Program-made: the position numbers and the translations under genes
Assembly: GCA_028687035.1 (NCBI GenBank)
Contig: JAQUAX010000005.1
Coordinates: 1 to 64,000, forward strand
Length of the DNA: 64,000 nt
Direction of reading: 5' to 3'
DNA from: Dechloromonas sp.
GTDB lineage: Bacteria > Pseudomonadota > Gammaproteobacteria > Burkholderiales > Rhodocyclaceae
The notes under the pieces: model-generated
Database searches by the model: none
What the model was told of the DNA's origin: nothing
What the model saw: the letters and a program-made list of their open reading frames with translations, nothing else
Part shown: piece after piece, positions 31,947-42,332 of the stretch
Numbering within the stretch: position 1 is the stretch's first letter
Layout: each line of letters starts with the position of its first letter

Positions 31947-32501
31947 TTATGCGGCACTGCGCGTGCTGCGCCGGCGTGCCGGCTTGCTTTCGGCCAGGCC
32001 CTGGCTGAGCTGGCGGCTTTCCTGCTCGGCGACCTCGACGGTCTCGATCGCCGCCGCGCTGACGTCGTGCAGCGTGCTTTCGGCGGCCTGCAGCGTCGTG
32101 CGCAGCGCGCCGATGGCGATTTCGGCTTCCCACGGGCTGGCCTTGTGCGCCCGGTCCAGCGTCGCGAAGACGATCTCGTCGAACACCCGGACCTGGGCTT
32201 CGGCGCTGCGGATCAGGGCCTTGTGCGTCTCGCCGAGAATCCCGAAGGCGGCGTCGAGCAGGCGGCTGGCCCGGCTGCTGTGTTCCAGCCACAGCGTCGC
32301 CGGCAACTGGCTGACCGACTCGAGCTGGCCGTGGCCGAACTGCGACCATTGCCGGCTGCCCTGCTGGATCGCCTCGCGGCTGCCGGTCGAGAACAGTTCG
32401 GCCAGGCGCTGGCCGGCGTCGAAGCAGGCGGCGGACAGGCCGAGCAGGTTGTTCAGCGTGCGGTCGCGGCTGTGGGCGATGTCTTGGGCGGACAGGTACA
32501 T
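31947..32501 (-). CDS. phasin family protein
   Basis: Phasin-like helical sequence; Ala/Lys-rich tail. Confidence 0.8.
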   Translation of the reverse strand: MYLSAQDIAHSRDRTLNNLLGLSAACFDAGQRLAELFSTGSREAIQQGSRQWSQFGHGQLESVSQLPATLWLEHSSRASRLLDAAFGILGETHKALIRSAEAQVRVFDEIVFATLDRAHKASPWEAEIAIGALRTTLQAAESTLHDVSAAAIETVEVAEQESRQLSQGLAESKPARRRSTRSAA

Positions 32502-32533
32502 GATGGAACGCTCCGGTGGAGGTCGATGGCCGC

Positions 32534-32567
32534 AGCTTAGCGGCCTGATGTGACAGGGGGATGAATC
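32534..32567 (-). promoter_or_regulatory. PhoB-box-like promoter (GATTCAT-CCCC-CTGTCAC-N10-TAAGCT) of phasin gene
   Basis: Box 32550..32567 (minus), -10-like 32534..32539, exact 10-bp gap. Confidence 0.55.
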
Positions 32568-33237
32568 AGCCGGCGATGGTACTGACGCCGTCGGCGCCGC
32601 CGAGCAGCAGCACGTCGGCCGGGCGGACCGCGAACAGGCCGTTGGTGACGACGCCGGTGATCTGGTTGATGCGCGCCTCGAGTCCCTTCGGGTCGGTGAT
32701 CGCCAGGCCGCGGACGTCGAGGATCACGTTGCCGTTGTCGGTCACGAAGCCCTCGCGCAGCACCGACGTGCCGCCGAGCTTGGCGAGTTCGCGGGCGACG
32801 TGGGCGCGCGCCATCGGGATCACCTCGACCGGCAGCGGGAAGCGGCCCATGACCTCGACCCGCTTCGACGCGTCGCAGATGCAGACGAAGGTCCTGGCGA
32901 CCGCTGCGACGATCTTCTCGCGGGTCAGTGCGCCGCCGCCGCCCTTGATCATGTTCAGGCCGCCGTCGATCTCGTCGGCGCCATCGACGTAGATCGGGAT
33001 GTCCTCGACGTCGTTGAGGTCGAGTACCGGAATGCCGTGTCCCTCGAGGCGCTTACGGGTCGCCTCCGAACTGGCGACGGCGCCGCGGAAGCGGTCCTTG
33101 AGCGGGGCCAGCGCGTCGATGAAGCAATTGGCGGTCGAGCCGGTGCCGACGCCGATGATGCTACCGGCCGGCGCGTGCTGCGCGACGTAGTCGGCGGCGG
33201 CCTGGCCGACGGCCTGCTTGAGTTCGTCCTGGGTCAT
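32566..33237 (-). CDS. rpiA: ribose-5-phosphate isomerase A
   Basis: [42 protein letters not shown]. Confidence 0.95.
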   Translation of the reverse strand: MTQDELKQAVGQAAADYVAQHAPAGSIIGVGTGSTANCFIDALAPLKDRFRGAVASSEATRKRLEGHGIPVLDLNDVEDIPIYVDGADEIDGGLNMIKGGGGALTREKIVAAVARTFVCICDASKRVEVMGRFPLPVEVIPMARAHVARELAKLGGTSVLREGFVTDNGNVILDVRGLAITDPKGLEARINQITGVVTNGLFAVRPADVLLLGGADGVSTIAG

Positions 33238-33284
33238 GCGGTGTTCTCCTGTAAGGGGCTGGCCGGCATTTTACAGGCTCGCCG

Positions 33285-33330
33285 CTGTCAAAAAACCTTA
33301 ACCCAAGGCGTCGACCGCTTCGACTAAACT
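33285..33330 (+). promoter_or_regulatory. PhoB-box-like promoter (CTGTCAA-AAAA-CCTTAAC-CCAA-GGCGTCG-N11-TAAACT)
   Basis: Three units at 11-bp period; -10-like 33325..33330. Confidence 0.6.
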
Positions 33331-33363
33331 GCATATACAGTTTTTGACCAGGGAGAGCAGGCG

Positions 33364-33882
33364 ATGAGCGAACAACAGAAGAAGTCGGCGGCCCCCGCCG
33401 CCGAGGTCCCGGCACCCGTGGCGGCGGAGGCGCCTGCCACGGCGGCAGCGGAGGCAGCTCCGGCCCCGGCGACGCGCGCCCGCAAGCCGCGCAAGTCGCC
33501 AAGCGTCGACGAGACGGTGGCCCGCCACCAGAAGGTGCTGGCCGAGGCGCTCGAGCAGGCGCAGGCGATCAAGTACGACCAGCCGCAGGTGCTGGCGCCG
33601 GTCAAGGCGGCGAAGCCGCGCAAGACCGACAGGGGGGGCAAGGCGGAAAAGCCGGCCAAGGCGAAGAAGCCGCGCCTGGTCCGCGACAGCTACGCGATGC
33701 CGGAAGCCGAGTACGCGCGGATCGGCGAGCTGAAGAAGCGCGTCGCGGCGCTCGGCGGCGAGGTCAAGAAGAGCGAGCTGCTGCGGGCCGGCATCGCGGT
33801 GCTGGCCGGGCTCGACGACGCCGAGCTGCAGACCGTGCTGGCCGGCGTCGAGCGCATCAAGACGGGGCGTCCGGCCAAATAA
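33364..33882 (+). CDS. Ala/Pro/Lys-rich hypothetical protein with conserved C-terminal helical domain
   Basis: 172 aa; C-term YARIGELKKRVAALGGEVKKSELLRAGIAVLAGLDDAELQTVL. Confidence 0.75.
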   Translation: MSEQQKKSAAPAAEVPAPVAAEAPATAAAEAAPAPATRARKPRKSPSVDETVARHQKVLAEALEQAQAIKYDQPQVLAPVKAAKPRKTDRGGKAEKPAKAKKPRLVRDSYAMPEAEYARIGELKKRVAALGGEVKKSELLRAGIAVLAGLDDAELQTVLAGVERIKTGRPAK

Positions 33883-33894
33883 TCCGCCTATGCC

Positions 33895-33928
33895 CTTTGT
33901 TACAGCCTGTCATCCGGCTGTAACAAAG
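33895..33928 (+). promoter_or_regulatory. Pho box (CTGTCAT-CCGG-CTGTAAC, 33907..33924) embedded in a 13-bp perfect inverted repeat, upstream of pstS
   Basis: CTTTGTTACAGCC-TGTCATCC-GGCTGTAACAAAG; -10-like TAACCT at 33935..33940, 10 bp after the box. Confidence 0.82.
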
Positions 33929-33978
33929 CGGGGCTAACCTGCACGGGTCGCTCAACCAACCCGTGCAGGAGTTAGTCC

Positions 33979-34980
33979 ATGTTCAAGCAGTCCAAACTCG
34001 TTTCCGCGCTGGCCGTCGCCGGTGTCGCGCTGTTCGGCGCCCAGGCCGCCCAGGCGCAGGTCATCAAGATCGACGGTTCGTCGACCGTCTATCCGATCAC
34101 CGAAGCGGTCGCCGAAGAATTCCAGAAGGCCAAGAAGAACGCGGTCAAGGTCACTGTCGGCATCTCCGGTACCGGCGGCGGCTTCAAGAAGTTCTGCCGC
34201 GACGAGACCGATTTCTCCAACGCGTCGCGCCCGATCACCGAGAAGGAAATGGCCGACTGCAAGGCCGCCGGTGTCGAATACATCGAAATGCCGGTCGCCT
34301 TCGACGCGCTGACCGTCGTCATCAACCCGAAGAACAGCTTCCTGAAGCAGGCCACCGTCGCCGAACTGAAGGCAATGTGGGAACCGGCCGCCCAGGGCAA
34401 GATCACCAAGTGGAACCAGGTCAACCCGGCCTGGCCCGATGCGCCGATCAAGCTGTTCGGCGCCGGCGCCGATTCCGGCACCTTCGAGTACTTCACCGAA
34501 GCCATCGTCGGCAAGGCCAAGTCCTCGCGCGGCGACTACACCGCTTCCGAAGACGACAACGTGCTGGTCCAGGGCGTCTCGCGCGACGTCAATGCGATCG
34601 GCTACTTCGGCTACGCCTACTACGCCGAGAACCAGGCTCGCCTGAAGGCGCTGCCGATCGTCCCGCCGAAGGGCGGCGCCGCCGTCGCGCCGTCGGAAGA
34701 GGCCGTGATCAAGGGCACCTATCAGCCGCTGTCGCGCCCGATCTTCGTCTATGTCAAGGCCAAGTCCCTGGACAAGCCGGAAGTCCGCGAGTTCGTCGAG
34801 TTCTACATGAAGAACGCCGCCAAGCTGACCAAGGAAGTGAAGTACGTTCCGCTGCCGGCCAAGGCCTACACCGGCAACATCGAACACGTCGCCAAGAAGA
34901 AGCTGGGCACCGTGTTCGGCGGCAAGAACGAAGTCGGCATCACCATCGAAGACCTGATGAAGCGCGAAGCCAAGCTGTAA
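33979..34980 (+). CDS. pstS: phosphate ABC transporter substrate-binding protein
   Basis: KIDGSSTVYPITEAVAEEFQK; followed by pstCAB. Confidence 0.95.
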   Translation: MFKQSKLVSALAVAGVALFGAQAAQAQVIKIDGSSTVYPITEAVAEEFQKAKKNAVKVTVGISGTGGGFKKFCRDETDFSNASRPITEKEMADCKAAGVEYIEMPVAFDALTVVINPKNSFLKQATVAELKAMWEPAAQGKITKWNQVNPAWPDAPIKLFGAGADSGTFEYFTEAIVGKAKSSRGDYTASEDDNVLVQGVSRDVNAIGYFGYAYYAENQARLKALPIVPPKGGAAVAPSEEAVIKGTYQPLSRPIFVYVKAKSLDKPEVREFVEFYMKNAAKLTKEVKYVPLPAKAYTGNIEHVAKKKLGTVFGGKNEVGITIEDLMKREAKL

Positions 34981-35002
34981 GCCGATTCCGGCTGCATGAC
35001 AA

Positions 35003-35034
35003 AAAAGCCTGGCCTCCCGCGAGGCCAGGCTTTT
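35003..35034 (+). terminator. pstS-pstC intercistronic hairpin/attenuator
   Basis: AAAAGCCTGGCCTC-CCGC-GAGGCCAGGCTTTT, 14-bp perfect stem. Confidence 0.85.
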
Positions 35035-35053
35035 AACATAGGGAATTCTGCAA

Positions 35054-36004
35054 GTGAATTCACACGCCATGTCCTTGAGTAAAAATTCCGGGCCGCACAC
35101 GGTCAGTGATCGCCTGGCGCACAACGCGCTGCGCCATTTCAGCGAGCGCCTGATCGAGATGCTGCTGTTCGCGGCCGCCGCCGTGTCGGTGCTGACCACG
35201 GTCGGCATCGTCTATGTGCTGGTCAGCGAATCCATCCATTTTTTCCAGAACGTCCCGCTGGTCGATTTCCTGACCGACACGCAGTGGACCCCGCTGTTCG
35301 ACGATGCCCACTTCGGCATCATGGTCCTCGTGTCCGGCACCCTGGTCTCGTCGGCCGTCGCGCTGCTCGTCGCGATCCCGATGGGCACGACGATCGCCAT
35401 CTACCTGTCCGAATTCTCCAATCCGCGCGTCCGCGAGATCGCCAAGCCGGTGCTCGAACTGCTCGGCGGCATCCCGACCATCGTCTTCGGCTACTTCGCG
35501 CTGTTGATGGTGACCCCGCTGCTGCAGAAGATCTTCCCGGAACTGCCGGGCTTCTCGCTGCTGTCCGCCGGCCTGGTGATGGGCATCATGATCGTGCCCT
35601 ACATCGCGTCGCTGTCCGAGGATGCGATGCGCGCGGTGCCGATGAGCCTGCGCGAAGGTTCCTACGCGATGGGCTCGACCCGCCTGCATACCGCAATCCA
35701 CGTCGTCGTCCCGGCCGCCTTCTCGGGCCTGGCCGCCTCCTACATCCTGGCCATCTCGCGCGCCGTCGGCGAAACGATGATCCTCGCGGTCGCGGCCGGC
35801 ATGCAGCCCAACCTGACCTGGAATCCGATGGAACCGGCGGCGACCATCACCTCCTACATCGTCCAGGTCGCGCTCGGCGACCTGCCGCACGGCTCGCTCG
35901 GCTACCAGACCATCTTCGCCGCCGGCCTGACGCTGATCCTGATCACGCTCGCCTTCAACATCCTCGGCCAGTGGCTGCGCCGCAAGTTCCGGGAGAACTA
36001 CTGA
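35054..36004 (+). CDS. pstC: phosphate ABC transporter permease PstC
   Basis: Permease with EAA-like loop; pst context; GTG start. Confidence 0.94.
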   Translation: MNSHAMSLSKNSGPHTVSDRLAHNALRHFSERLIEMLLFAAAAVSVLTTVGIVYVLVSESIHFFQNVPLVDFLTDTQWTPLFDDAHFGIMVLVSGTLVSSAVALLVAIPMGTTIAIYLSEFSNPRVREIAKPVLELLGGIPTIVFGYFALLMVTPLLQKIFPELPGFSLLSAGLVMGIMIVPYIASLSEDAMRAVPMSLREGSYAMGSTRLHTAIHVVVPAAFSGLAASYILAISRAVGETMILAVAAGMQPNLTWNPMEPAATITSYIVQVALGDLPHGSLGYQTIFAAGLTLILITLAFNILGQWLRRKFRENY

Positions 36005-36005
36005 A

Positions 36006-36944
36006 ATGCAACAGAACGCACTGACGACCGAACAGGTCCGCGCCCTGATCGCCAAGGGCAAGCTGAAGGACACCATCTTCCAGGCCATGGGCATCCTGTG
36101 CCTGGCCATCGGCCTGGTCGTGATCTTCCTGCTGGTCGGCGACATGGTGATGCGCGGCGCCGAACGCCTGAACCTCGATTTCTTCACCAACTTCGCGTCG
36201 CGCCGTGCCGGCAGCGCCGGCATCCTGTCGGCCTGGGTCGGCTCGCTGCTGGTGATGACGGTCACCGCCTTCGCCGCGGTGCCGCTCGGTGTCGCCGCCG
36301 GCGTCTATCTCGAGGAATACGCCAAGCGCAACTGGATCACCGAGATCATCGAGATCAACATCACCAACCTGGCCGCGGTGCCGTCCATCGTCTATGGCCT
36401 GCTGGCGCTCGGCATCTTCGTCTACCAGTTCGGCTTCGGCCAGAGCATCCTGTCGGCCGGCCTGACGCTGGCGCTGCTGATCCTGCCCATCGTCATCGTG
36501 TCCACCCGCGAAGCCATCCGCGCCATTCCGGCGATGATCCGCGAAGGCTCGATGGCGGTCGGTGCGACCCGCTGGCAGACCTGCCGCTACCACATCATCC
36601 CGTACGCGATGCCCGGCATCCTGACCGGCGTCATCATCGGCCTGGCCCGCGCGATCGGCGAAACCGCGCCGATCATCACGATTGGCGCGCTGACCTTCAT
36701 TGCCTTCCTGCCGCCGCTGCCCTTCACCGAAATGGCGCCGGGCGTCACCGCCGGTCCGTTCGATTGGCTGATGTCGCCCTTCACCGTGATGCCGATCCAG
36801 ATCTTCAACTGGACCTCGCGCCCGGACCCGGCCTTCGAGATCAACGCCGCCGCTGCCGGCTTCGTGCTGATGGCCATGGTGCTGTCGATGAACGCCGTCG
36901 CGATCTGGCTGCGCTACAAGATGCGCAAGAACATCAAGTGGTAA
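36006..36944 (+). CDS. pstA: phosphate ABC transporter permease PstA
   Basis: Permease with PstA motifs; pst context. Confidence 0.94.
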   Translation: MQQNALTTEQVRALIAKGKLKDTIFQAMGILCLAIGLVVIFLLVGDMVMRGAERLNLDFFTNFASRRAGSAGILSAWVGSLLVMTVTAFAAVPLGVAAGVYLEEYAKRNWITEIIEINITNLAAVPSIVYGLLALGIFVYQFGFGQSILSAGLTLALLILPIVIVSTREAIRAIPAMIREGSMAVGATRWQTCRYHIIPYAMPGILTGVIIGLARAIGETAPIITIGALTFIAFLPPLPFTEMAPGVTAGPFDWLMSPFTVMPIQIFNWTSRPDPAFEINAAAAGFVLMAMVLSMNAVAIWLRYKMRKNIKW

Positions 36945-36973
36945 CCGAACAGAATTTTGAATTGGAGCAGTCC

Positions 36974-37753
36974 ATGCAAGTCCATGACCATCCCGCGCTG
37001 AAGGCCGAGGCCCGCGACCTGAGCTTCTTCTACGGCGAAGCCAAGGCGCTGAAGCACATCAACATGCCGATCTACGACAAGAAGGTCACCGCGCTGATCG
37101 GTCCGTCCGGCTGCGGCAAATCGACCTACCTGCGCAGCTTCAACCGCATGCACGACCTCTACCCGGGCAACCGCTACGAGGGCGAGATCCGCTTCTTCCC
37201 GGACAACACCAACTTGCTGTCGCCCGACGTCGACCCGATCGAGGTCCGGATGCGCGTCGGCATGGTGTTCCAGAAGCCGAACCCCTTCCCCAAGTCGATC
37301 TACGAGAACGTCGCCTACGGCCTGCGCGTGCGCGGCGAGAACAACAAGCGTGTGCTCGACGACAAGGTCGAACAGGCGCTGCGCGGCGGCGCGCTGTGGG
37401 ACGAGGTCAAGGACCGCCTGCACGACCTGGCGTCCAACCTGTCCGGCGGCCAGCAACAGCGCCTGTGCATCGCCCGCGCGCTGGCGACCGACCCGGAACT
37501 GCTGCTGTTCGACGAGCCGACGTCGGCGCTCGACCCGATCGCCACCGGCGCCATCGAGGAACTGGTGCACGAACTGAAGAAACGCGTCACCATCCTGATC
37601 GTGACCCACAACATGCAGCAGGCGGCCCGCGTCTCCGACTACACCGCGTACATGTACCTCGGCGAGATGATCGAGTTCGGCAAGACCGACGAGATTTTCA
37701 TCAAGCCGAACGACAAGCGCACAGAAGACTACATCACCGGCCGCATGGGCTGA
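36974..37753 (+). CDS. pstB: phosphate ABC transporter ATP-binding protein PstB
   Basis: [24 protein letters not shown], Walker [13 protein letters not shown]. Confidence 0.96.
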   Translation: MQVHDHPALKAEARDLSFFYGEAKALKHINMPIYDKKVTALIGPSGCGKSTYLRSFNRMHDLYPGNRYEGEIRFFPDNTNLLSPDVDPIEVRMRVGMVFQKPNPFPKSIYENVAYGLRVRGENNKRVLDDKVEQALRGGALWDEVKDRLHDLASNLSGGQQQRLCIARALATDPELLLFDEPTSALDPIATGAIEELVHELKKRVTILIVTHNMQQAARVSDYTAYMYLGEMIEFGKTDEIFIKPNDKRTEDYITGRMG

Positions 37754-37766
37754 GCGAGGGGCGAAC

Positions 37767-38456
37767 ATGAACGAATCCCAACACCTGTCCAGCCAGTTCG
37801 ACGAGGAACTCGGCCGCCTGCGTACCCACGTGCTGCAGATGGGCGGTCTGGTCGAGACCCAGGTTTCGGCCGCGATCGACGCCTATTCGAGCGGCGAGAT
37901 TTCCAGCGTCAAGACCATCGTCGAGACCGATCGCCGGATCAACGAACTCGAGAAGGCGATCGACGACGACTGCGCGCACGTCATCGCCAAGCGCCAGCCG
38001 GCAGCGTCCGACCTGCGCCTGGTGCTCGGCATCAGCAAGATCGTTACCGACCTTGAGCGGGCTGGCGACGAAGCCAAGAAGATCGCCAAGGGCGTGCGCC
38101 GTATCTACGAAGCCGGCCACATGCCGGCGCAGTACGGCATCGGCATCCGCCACCTGGCCGAGGCCGCGCTGGCCATGGTCCGCCAGTCGCTCGACGCCTT
38201 CGCCCGGATCGACGCGGTGCAGGCCAAGGCGGTGATCCGCGCCGACTCCGACGTCGATACCGAGTTCAAGTCCATCATCCGCCAGCTGATCACGCACATG
38301 ATGGAAGATCCGCGGACCATCACGACCTCGATCGAGATCATCTCGATCGCCCGCGCCATCGAGCGCATCGGCGACCACGCGAAGAACGTCGCCGAGCAGG
38401 TCGTGTTCGTCGTCGAGGGGCGCGACATCCGCCACGACAAGGAGGCGATCAAGTGA
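37767..38456 (+). CDS. phoU: phosphate signalling protein PhoU
   Basis: PhoU helical repeats (RIGDHAKNVAEQVVF). Confidence 0.95.
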   Translation: MNESQHLSSQFDEELGRLRTHVLQMGGLVETQVSAAIDAYSSGEISSVKTIVETDRRINELEKAIDDDCAHVIAKRQPAASDLRLVLGISKIVTDLERAGDEAKKIAKGVRRIYEAGHMPAQYGIGIRHLAEAALAMVRQSLDAFARIDAVQAKAVIRADSDVDTEFKSIIRQLITHMMEDPRTITTSIEIISIARAIERIGDHAKNVAEQVVFVVEGRDIRHDKEAIK

Positions 38457-39139
38457 CACCGACCATTCTGGTCGTCGAGGACGAGCCGGCGATCCAGGAA
38501 CTCGTCGCGATCAACCTGAAGCATGCCGGCTTCCTGGTCGTCCGCGCGAGCAGCGCCGAAGAAGCCGAGTCGGCGATCTGCGCCGCCTTGCCTGACCTGG
38601 TGATCCTCGACTGGATGCTGCCCGGCCAGTCCGGCGTCGCGCTGGCCAAGAAAATCCGCGCCGACGAGCGAACCCGCGAACTGCCGATCATCATGCTGAC
38701 CGCCCGCGTGCATGAGGAAGACAAGGTCCAGGGGCTGGAAGCCGGTGCCGACGACTACGTGACCAAGCCCTTCTCGCCGAAGGAACTGGTCGCCCGCGTC
38801 CGTGCCGTGCTGCGCCGCCGCGCCCCGCACCTGGCCGGCGAGGCGGTCGAGATCGGCTCGCTGTCGCTGAATCCGGCGACCCACCGGGTGCTCGCCGCCG
38901 GCCAGCCGATCGACCTCGGGCCGACCGAGTTCCGCCTGCTGTTCTTCTTCATGACCCACGCCGAACGCGTCTATACGCGCGCCCAGCTGCTCGACGAGGT
39001 CTGGGGCGACCACGTGTTCATCGAGGAGCGTACCGTCGACGTGCATATCCGCCGGCTGCGCGCCGCGCTGGAATCGTCCGGCCACCACGAGCGCGTCGAG
39101 ACCGTGCGCGGCACCGGCTACCGCTTCCGGGGAGCCTGA
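38453..39139 (+). CDS. phoB: phosphate regulon response regulator PhoB
   Basis: REC plus winged helix; context phoU-phoB-phoR. Confidence 0.94.
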   Translation: MTPTILVVEDEPAIQELVAINLKHAGFLVVRASSAEEAESAICAALPDLVILDWMLPGQSGVALAKKIRADERTRELPIIMLTARVHEEDKVQGLEAGADDYVTKPFSPKELVARVRAVLRRRAPHLAGEAVEIGSLSLNPATHRVLAAGQPIDLGPTEFRLLFFFMTHAERVYTRAQLLDEVWGDHVFIEERTVDVHIRRLRAALESSGHHERVETVRGTGYRFRGA

Positions 39140-39144
39140 CGCCC

Positions 39145-40437
39145 GTGTCCGCCCAACTGCTCCAGGCCTTCCTGATCGCGCTGTCCACGGCGGTCGTCGC
39201 TTTCCCGGTCGGCTATTTCTGGGCGCAGTGGGCCGGCTGGATGGTGTTCTGCGTCGGGCTCGGCCTGCAGCTGCTGTTCCATTTCCGCAATTTCGCCCGC
39301 CTCGAGCGCTGGTCGCGTTCGCCGGTCGTCGATGCCAGCCTGGAAGGCGAGGGCGCCTGGGACGGTGTGTTCGGCCGCCTGTACCGGCACGAGAAGGACT
39401 TGCGGGCGCAGATCGCGCAGCGCGACGAGGAAATCAGGATGCTGGTCGCCGCCGCGCAGGCGCTGACCGACGGCATCGTGATCCTCGACCTGTCCAACCA
39501 GATCATTTTCTGCAACACGATGGCCGAGGTCCAGCTCGGCCTGAAGCTGGCCACCGACCGCGGCCAGCCCGTGGTCAACCTGGTCCGCCGGCCGGAATTC
39601 GTCGCCTACCTGCAGGCCGGGATGTTCGACCGGCCGCTGACACTGCGCCCGGAACGCGGCGAGGAGCGGGTGCTGGCGATCCACGTGATTCCCTACGCCG
39701 GCCGGCGCCGCCTGCTGCAGGTCAAGGACATCACGCAGGCCGACCGCCTGGACCAGACGCGGCGCGATTTCGTCGCCAACGTGTCGCACGAATTGCGCAC
39801 GCCGCTGACCGTGCTCGCCGGCTTCCTCGAGACCTTGCAGGAAATCGACGTCGGACCGGACGAGCGCCACCGCTACCTCGAAATGATGGCCGACCAGTCG
39901 GCGCGCATGCGCTCCATCGTGCAGGACCTGCTGACGCTGTCGTCGATCGAATCGGCGCCGCCGCCGGAGAACGATGTCGTCGACATGGCCAACCTGATCG
40001 ACAAGCTGCGCCGCGACGCCGAGGCGCTGTCGTCCGGCCGCCACAACATCGTCGTCGAGTCCGACGGCCGGGGCGACCTGCTCGGCGCCGAGCCGGAACT
40101 GGTCAGCGCCTTCAGCAACCTGGTGGCCAACGCGGTGCGCTACACGCCGGCCGGCGGCACGGTCCGCATCCAGTGGAAGGCGACGCCGCAGGGGGCCGAA
40201 TTCGCCGTCCAGGACAACGGGATCGGCATCGACCCGAAGCACATTCCGCGGCTGGTCGAGCGTTTCTACCGCGTCGACCGCGGCCGTTCGCGGGACTCCG
40301 GCGGCACCGGCCTCGGTCTGGCCATCGTCAAGCATTCGCTGAACCGCCACCAGGCGCTGCTCGAGATCAAGAGCGAGCCCGGCGTCGGCAGCCGCTTCGC
40401 CGCCCGCTTCCCGGCCAGCCGCGTCGCCGGCATCTGA
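39145..40437 (+). CDS. phoR: phosphate regulon sensor histidine kinase PhoR
   Basis: DUF3329-like N-terminus, PAS, VANVSHELRTPLTVLAGFLETL. Confidence 0.94.
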   Translation: MSAQLLQAFLIALSTAVVAFPVGYFWAQWAGWMVFCVGLGLQLLFHFRNFARLERWSRSPVVDASLEGEGAWDGVFGRLYRHEKDLRAQIAQRDEEIRMLVAAAQALTDGIVILDLSNQIIFCNTMAEVQLGLKLATDRGQPVVNLVRRPEFVAYLQAGMFDRPLTLRPERGEERVLAIHVIPYAGRRRLLQVKDITQADRLDQTRRDFVANVSHELRTPLTVLAGFLETLQEIDVGPDERHRYLEMMADQSARMRSIVQDLLTLSSIESAPPPENDVVDMANLIDKLRRDAEALSSGRHNIVVESDGRGDLLGAEPELVSAFSNLVANAVRYTPAGGTVRIQWKATPQGAEFAVQDNGIGIDPKHIPRLVERFYRVDRGRSRDSGGTGLGLAIVKHSLNRHQALLEIKSEPGVGSRFAARFPASRVAGI

Positions 40438-40502
40438 TTGCCTGAACCCGGCCGGCTTTCCGCGGTCGACCCTGCTCCGAACGACAAAATGGAGGAGGCA
40501 TC

Positions 40503-41027
40503 ATGCGAATCAAAGCGATAGCCGGCGGCATCCTTGCCGCCGCGCTCGGCACCGCCGCGGCGGCCGAGATCAGCGTTCCGATGTTCCTTGCCGAAGCCCA
40601 GGGGGCAGGGCGCGCGATCGGCCAGGTCGTCATTGCCGAAACGCCTTACGGCCTGGTTTTCGCGCCGCAGCTGACCGGCCTGCCGCCGGGGCTGCACGGC
40701 TTCCACGTCCATGAAAACCCGAGCTGCGATGCGAAGGACAAGGACGGCACGCCGGTTCCGGCGCTCGCCGCCGGCGGCCACTACGATCCGGCCGGCAGCA
40801 AGAAGCACGGCCAGCCGTGGGGCGACGGCCACCTCGGCGACCTGCCGGCGCTGTTCGTCGCCGCTTCCGGGGAGGCGTCGAACCCGGTGCTGGCGCCGCG
40901 CCTGAAGAGCCTGGCCGACGTCCGCGGCCGCTCGCTGATGATCCATGCCGGCGGCGACAACCACGCCGACCACCCGGCGCCGCTCGGCGGCGGCGGGGCG
41001 CGCCAGGCCTGCGGCGTGATCCGCTGA
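40503..41027 (+). CDS. sodC: Cu/Zn superoxide dismutase
   Basis: [51 protein letters not shown]. Confidence 0.93.
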   Translation: MRIKAIAGGILAAALGTAAAAEISVPMFLAEAQGAGRAIGQVVIAETPYGLVFAPQLTGLPPGLHGFHVHENPSCDAKDKDGTPVPALAAGGHYDPAGSKKHGQPWGDGHLGDLPALFVAASGEASNPVLAPRLKSLADVRGRSLMIHAGGDNHADHPAPLGGGGARQACGVIR

Positions 41028-41064
41028 TCCGCGGGCGGCGCGGTTCCGCGCCGCCCCTTCCGGC

Positions 41065-42279
41065 TCAGGCCCTGACCGGCCGCACGCGGCTCGCCGCCAG
41101 CTGGGCGCGCTGGCGAGCCTCGTCGGTGTCGGCGCCGTTGGCGACGGCGACGCCCATGCGCCGCTTGGCGAAGGCTTCCGGCTTGCCGAACAGCCGCAGG
41201 TCGCTGCGCGGCACGGCGAGCGCGTCGGCGACGCCTTCGAACGCGATGCCGCCGGCTTCCATGCCGCCGTAGATCACCGCCGAAGCGCCCGGCTCGCGCA
41301 GCGCGGTGTCGACCGGCAGGCCGAGGATGGCGCGGGCGTGCAGCTCGAATTCCGAAAAGCGCTGCGAGCACAGCGTGACCAGCCCGGTGTCGTGCGGCCG
41401 CGGGCTGACCTCGGAGAACCACACCATGTCGCCCTTGACGAACAGTTCGACGCCGAACAGGCCGCGCCCGCCGAGGTTGCCGGTGACCGCCGCGGCGATT
41501 TCGCGGGCGCGTTCCAGCGCGGCCGGCGACATCGGTTGCGGCTGCCAGGATTCGACATAGTCGCCGGCGACCTGCACGTGGCCGATCGGTTCGCAGAAAT
41601 GCGTGTGCACCGTGCCGTCGGCGCCGCGGGCGCGGACCGTCAGCAGCGTGATCTCGTAATCGAAGTCGATGAAGCCCTCGACGATGACCCGCCCCTGATT
41701 GACCCGGCCGCCGCTCGCCGCGTAGTCCCAGGCCTTCTGCACGTCGTCGGGGCCGCGCAGCAGCGACTGGCCCTTGCCGGACGACGACATCACCGGTTTG
41801 ACAATGCACGGGTAGCCGATGCCCGGCTGGCCATCGGCACCGTCGATCGCCGCCTGCAATCCGGCCAGCGAATCGGCGAAACGGTAGGGCGAGGTCGGCA
41901 GCCCGAGCTCCTCGGCGGCCAGCCGGCGGATGCCCTCGCGGTTCATCGTCAGCCGGGCGGCGCGGGCGGTCGGGATGACCTCGGCCAGGCCTTCGGCCTC
42001 GATCTCGACCAGCATGTCGGTGGCGATCGCCTCGATTTCCGGCACGATCAGCTGCGGCTTTTCCTGTTCGACCAGCCGGCGCAGCGCGGCGCCGTCGGTC
42101 ATCGGGATCACGTGGGTGCGGTGTGCGACCTGCTGGCCGGGGGCGTCGGCGTAGCGGTCGACGGCGATCACCTCGACGCCGAGGCGCTGCAGCGCGATGA
42201 CCACTTCCTTGCCGAGTTCGCCGGCGCCGAGCAGCATCACGCGGGTTGCGGTGGACGACAGCGGGGTGCCGATTTTCAT
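41065..42279 (-). CDS. purT: formate-dependent phosphoribosylglycinamide formyltransferase PurT
   Basis: ATP-grasp; [34 protein letters not shown]. Confidence 0.95.
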   Translation of the reverse strand: MKIGTPLSSTATRVMLLGAGELGKEVVIALQRLGVEVIAVDRYADAPGQQVAHRTHVIPMTDGAALRRLVEQEKPQLIVPEIEAIATDMLVEIEAEGLAEVIPTARAARLTMNREGIRRLAAEELGLPTSPYRFADSLAGLQAAIDGADGQPGIGYPCIVKPVMSSSGKGQSLLRGPDDVQKAWDYAASGGRVNQGRVIVEGFIDFDYEITLLTVRARGADGTVHTHFCEPIGHVQVAGDYVESWQPQPMSPAALERAREIAAAVTGNLGGRGLFGVELFVKGDMVWFSEVSPRPHDTGLVTLCSQRFSEFELHARAILGLPVDTALREPGASAVIYGGMEAGGIAFEGVADALAVPRSDLRLFGKPEAFAKRRMGVAVANGADTDEARQRAQLAASRVRPVRA

Positions 42280-42320
42280 TGAATTCTCCTGGCGGTCGGG
42301 GCGGGGGACGGGGCCTGAAT

Positions 42321-42326
42321 TATAAT
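42321..42326 (+). promoter_or_regulatory. Consensus -10 hexamer TATAAT 6 nt upstream of the GT39 ATG (possible leaderless start)
   Basis: GAATTATAATCGCGCGATG; no clear -35. Confidence 0.4.
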
Positions 42327-42332
42327 CGCGCG

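Noticed and set aside
42300-42332. Pho box upstream of the GT39 gene
   Set aside because: No 11-bp-period CTGTCA-like units; only a TATAAT close to the ATG
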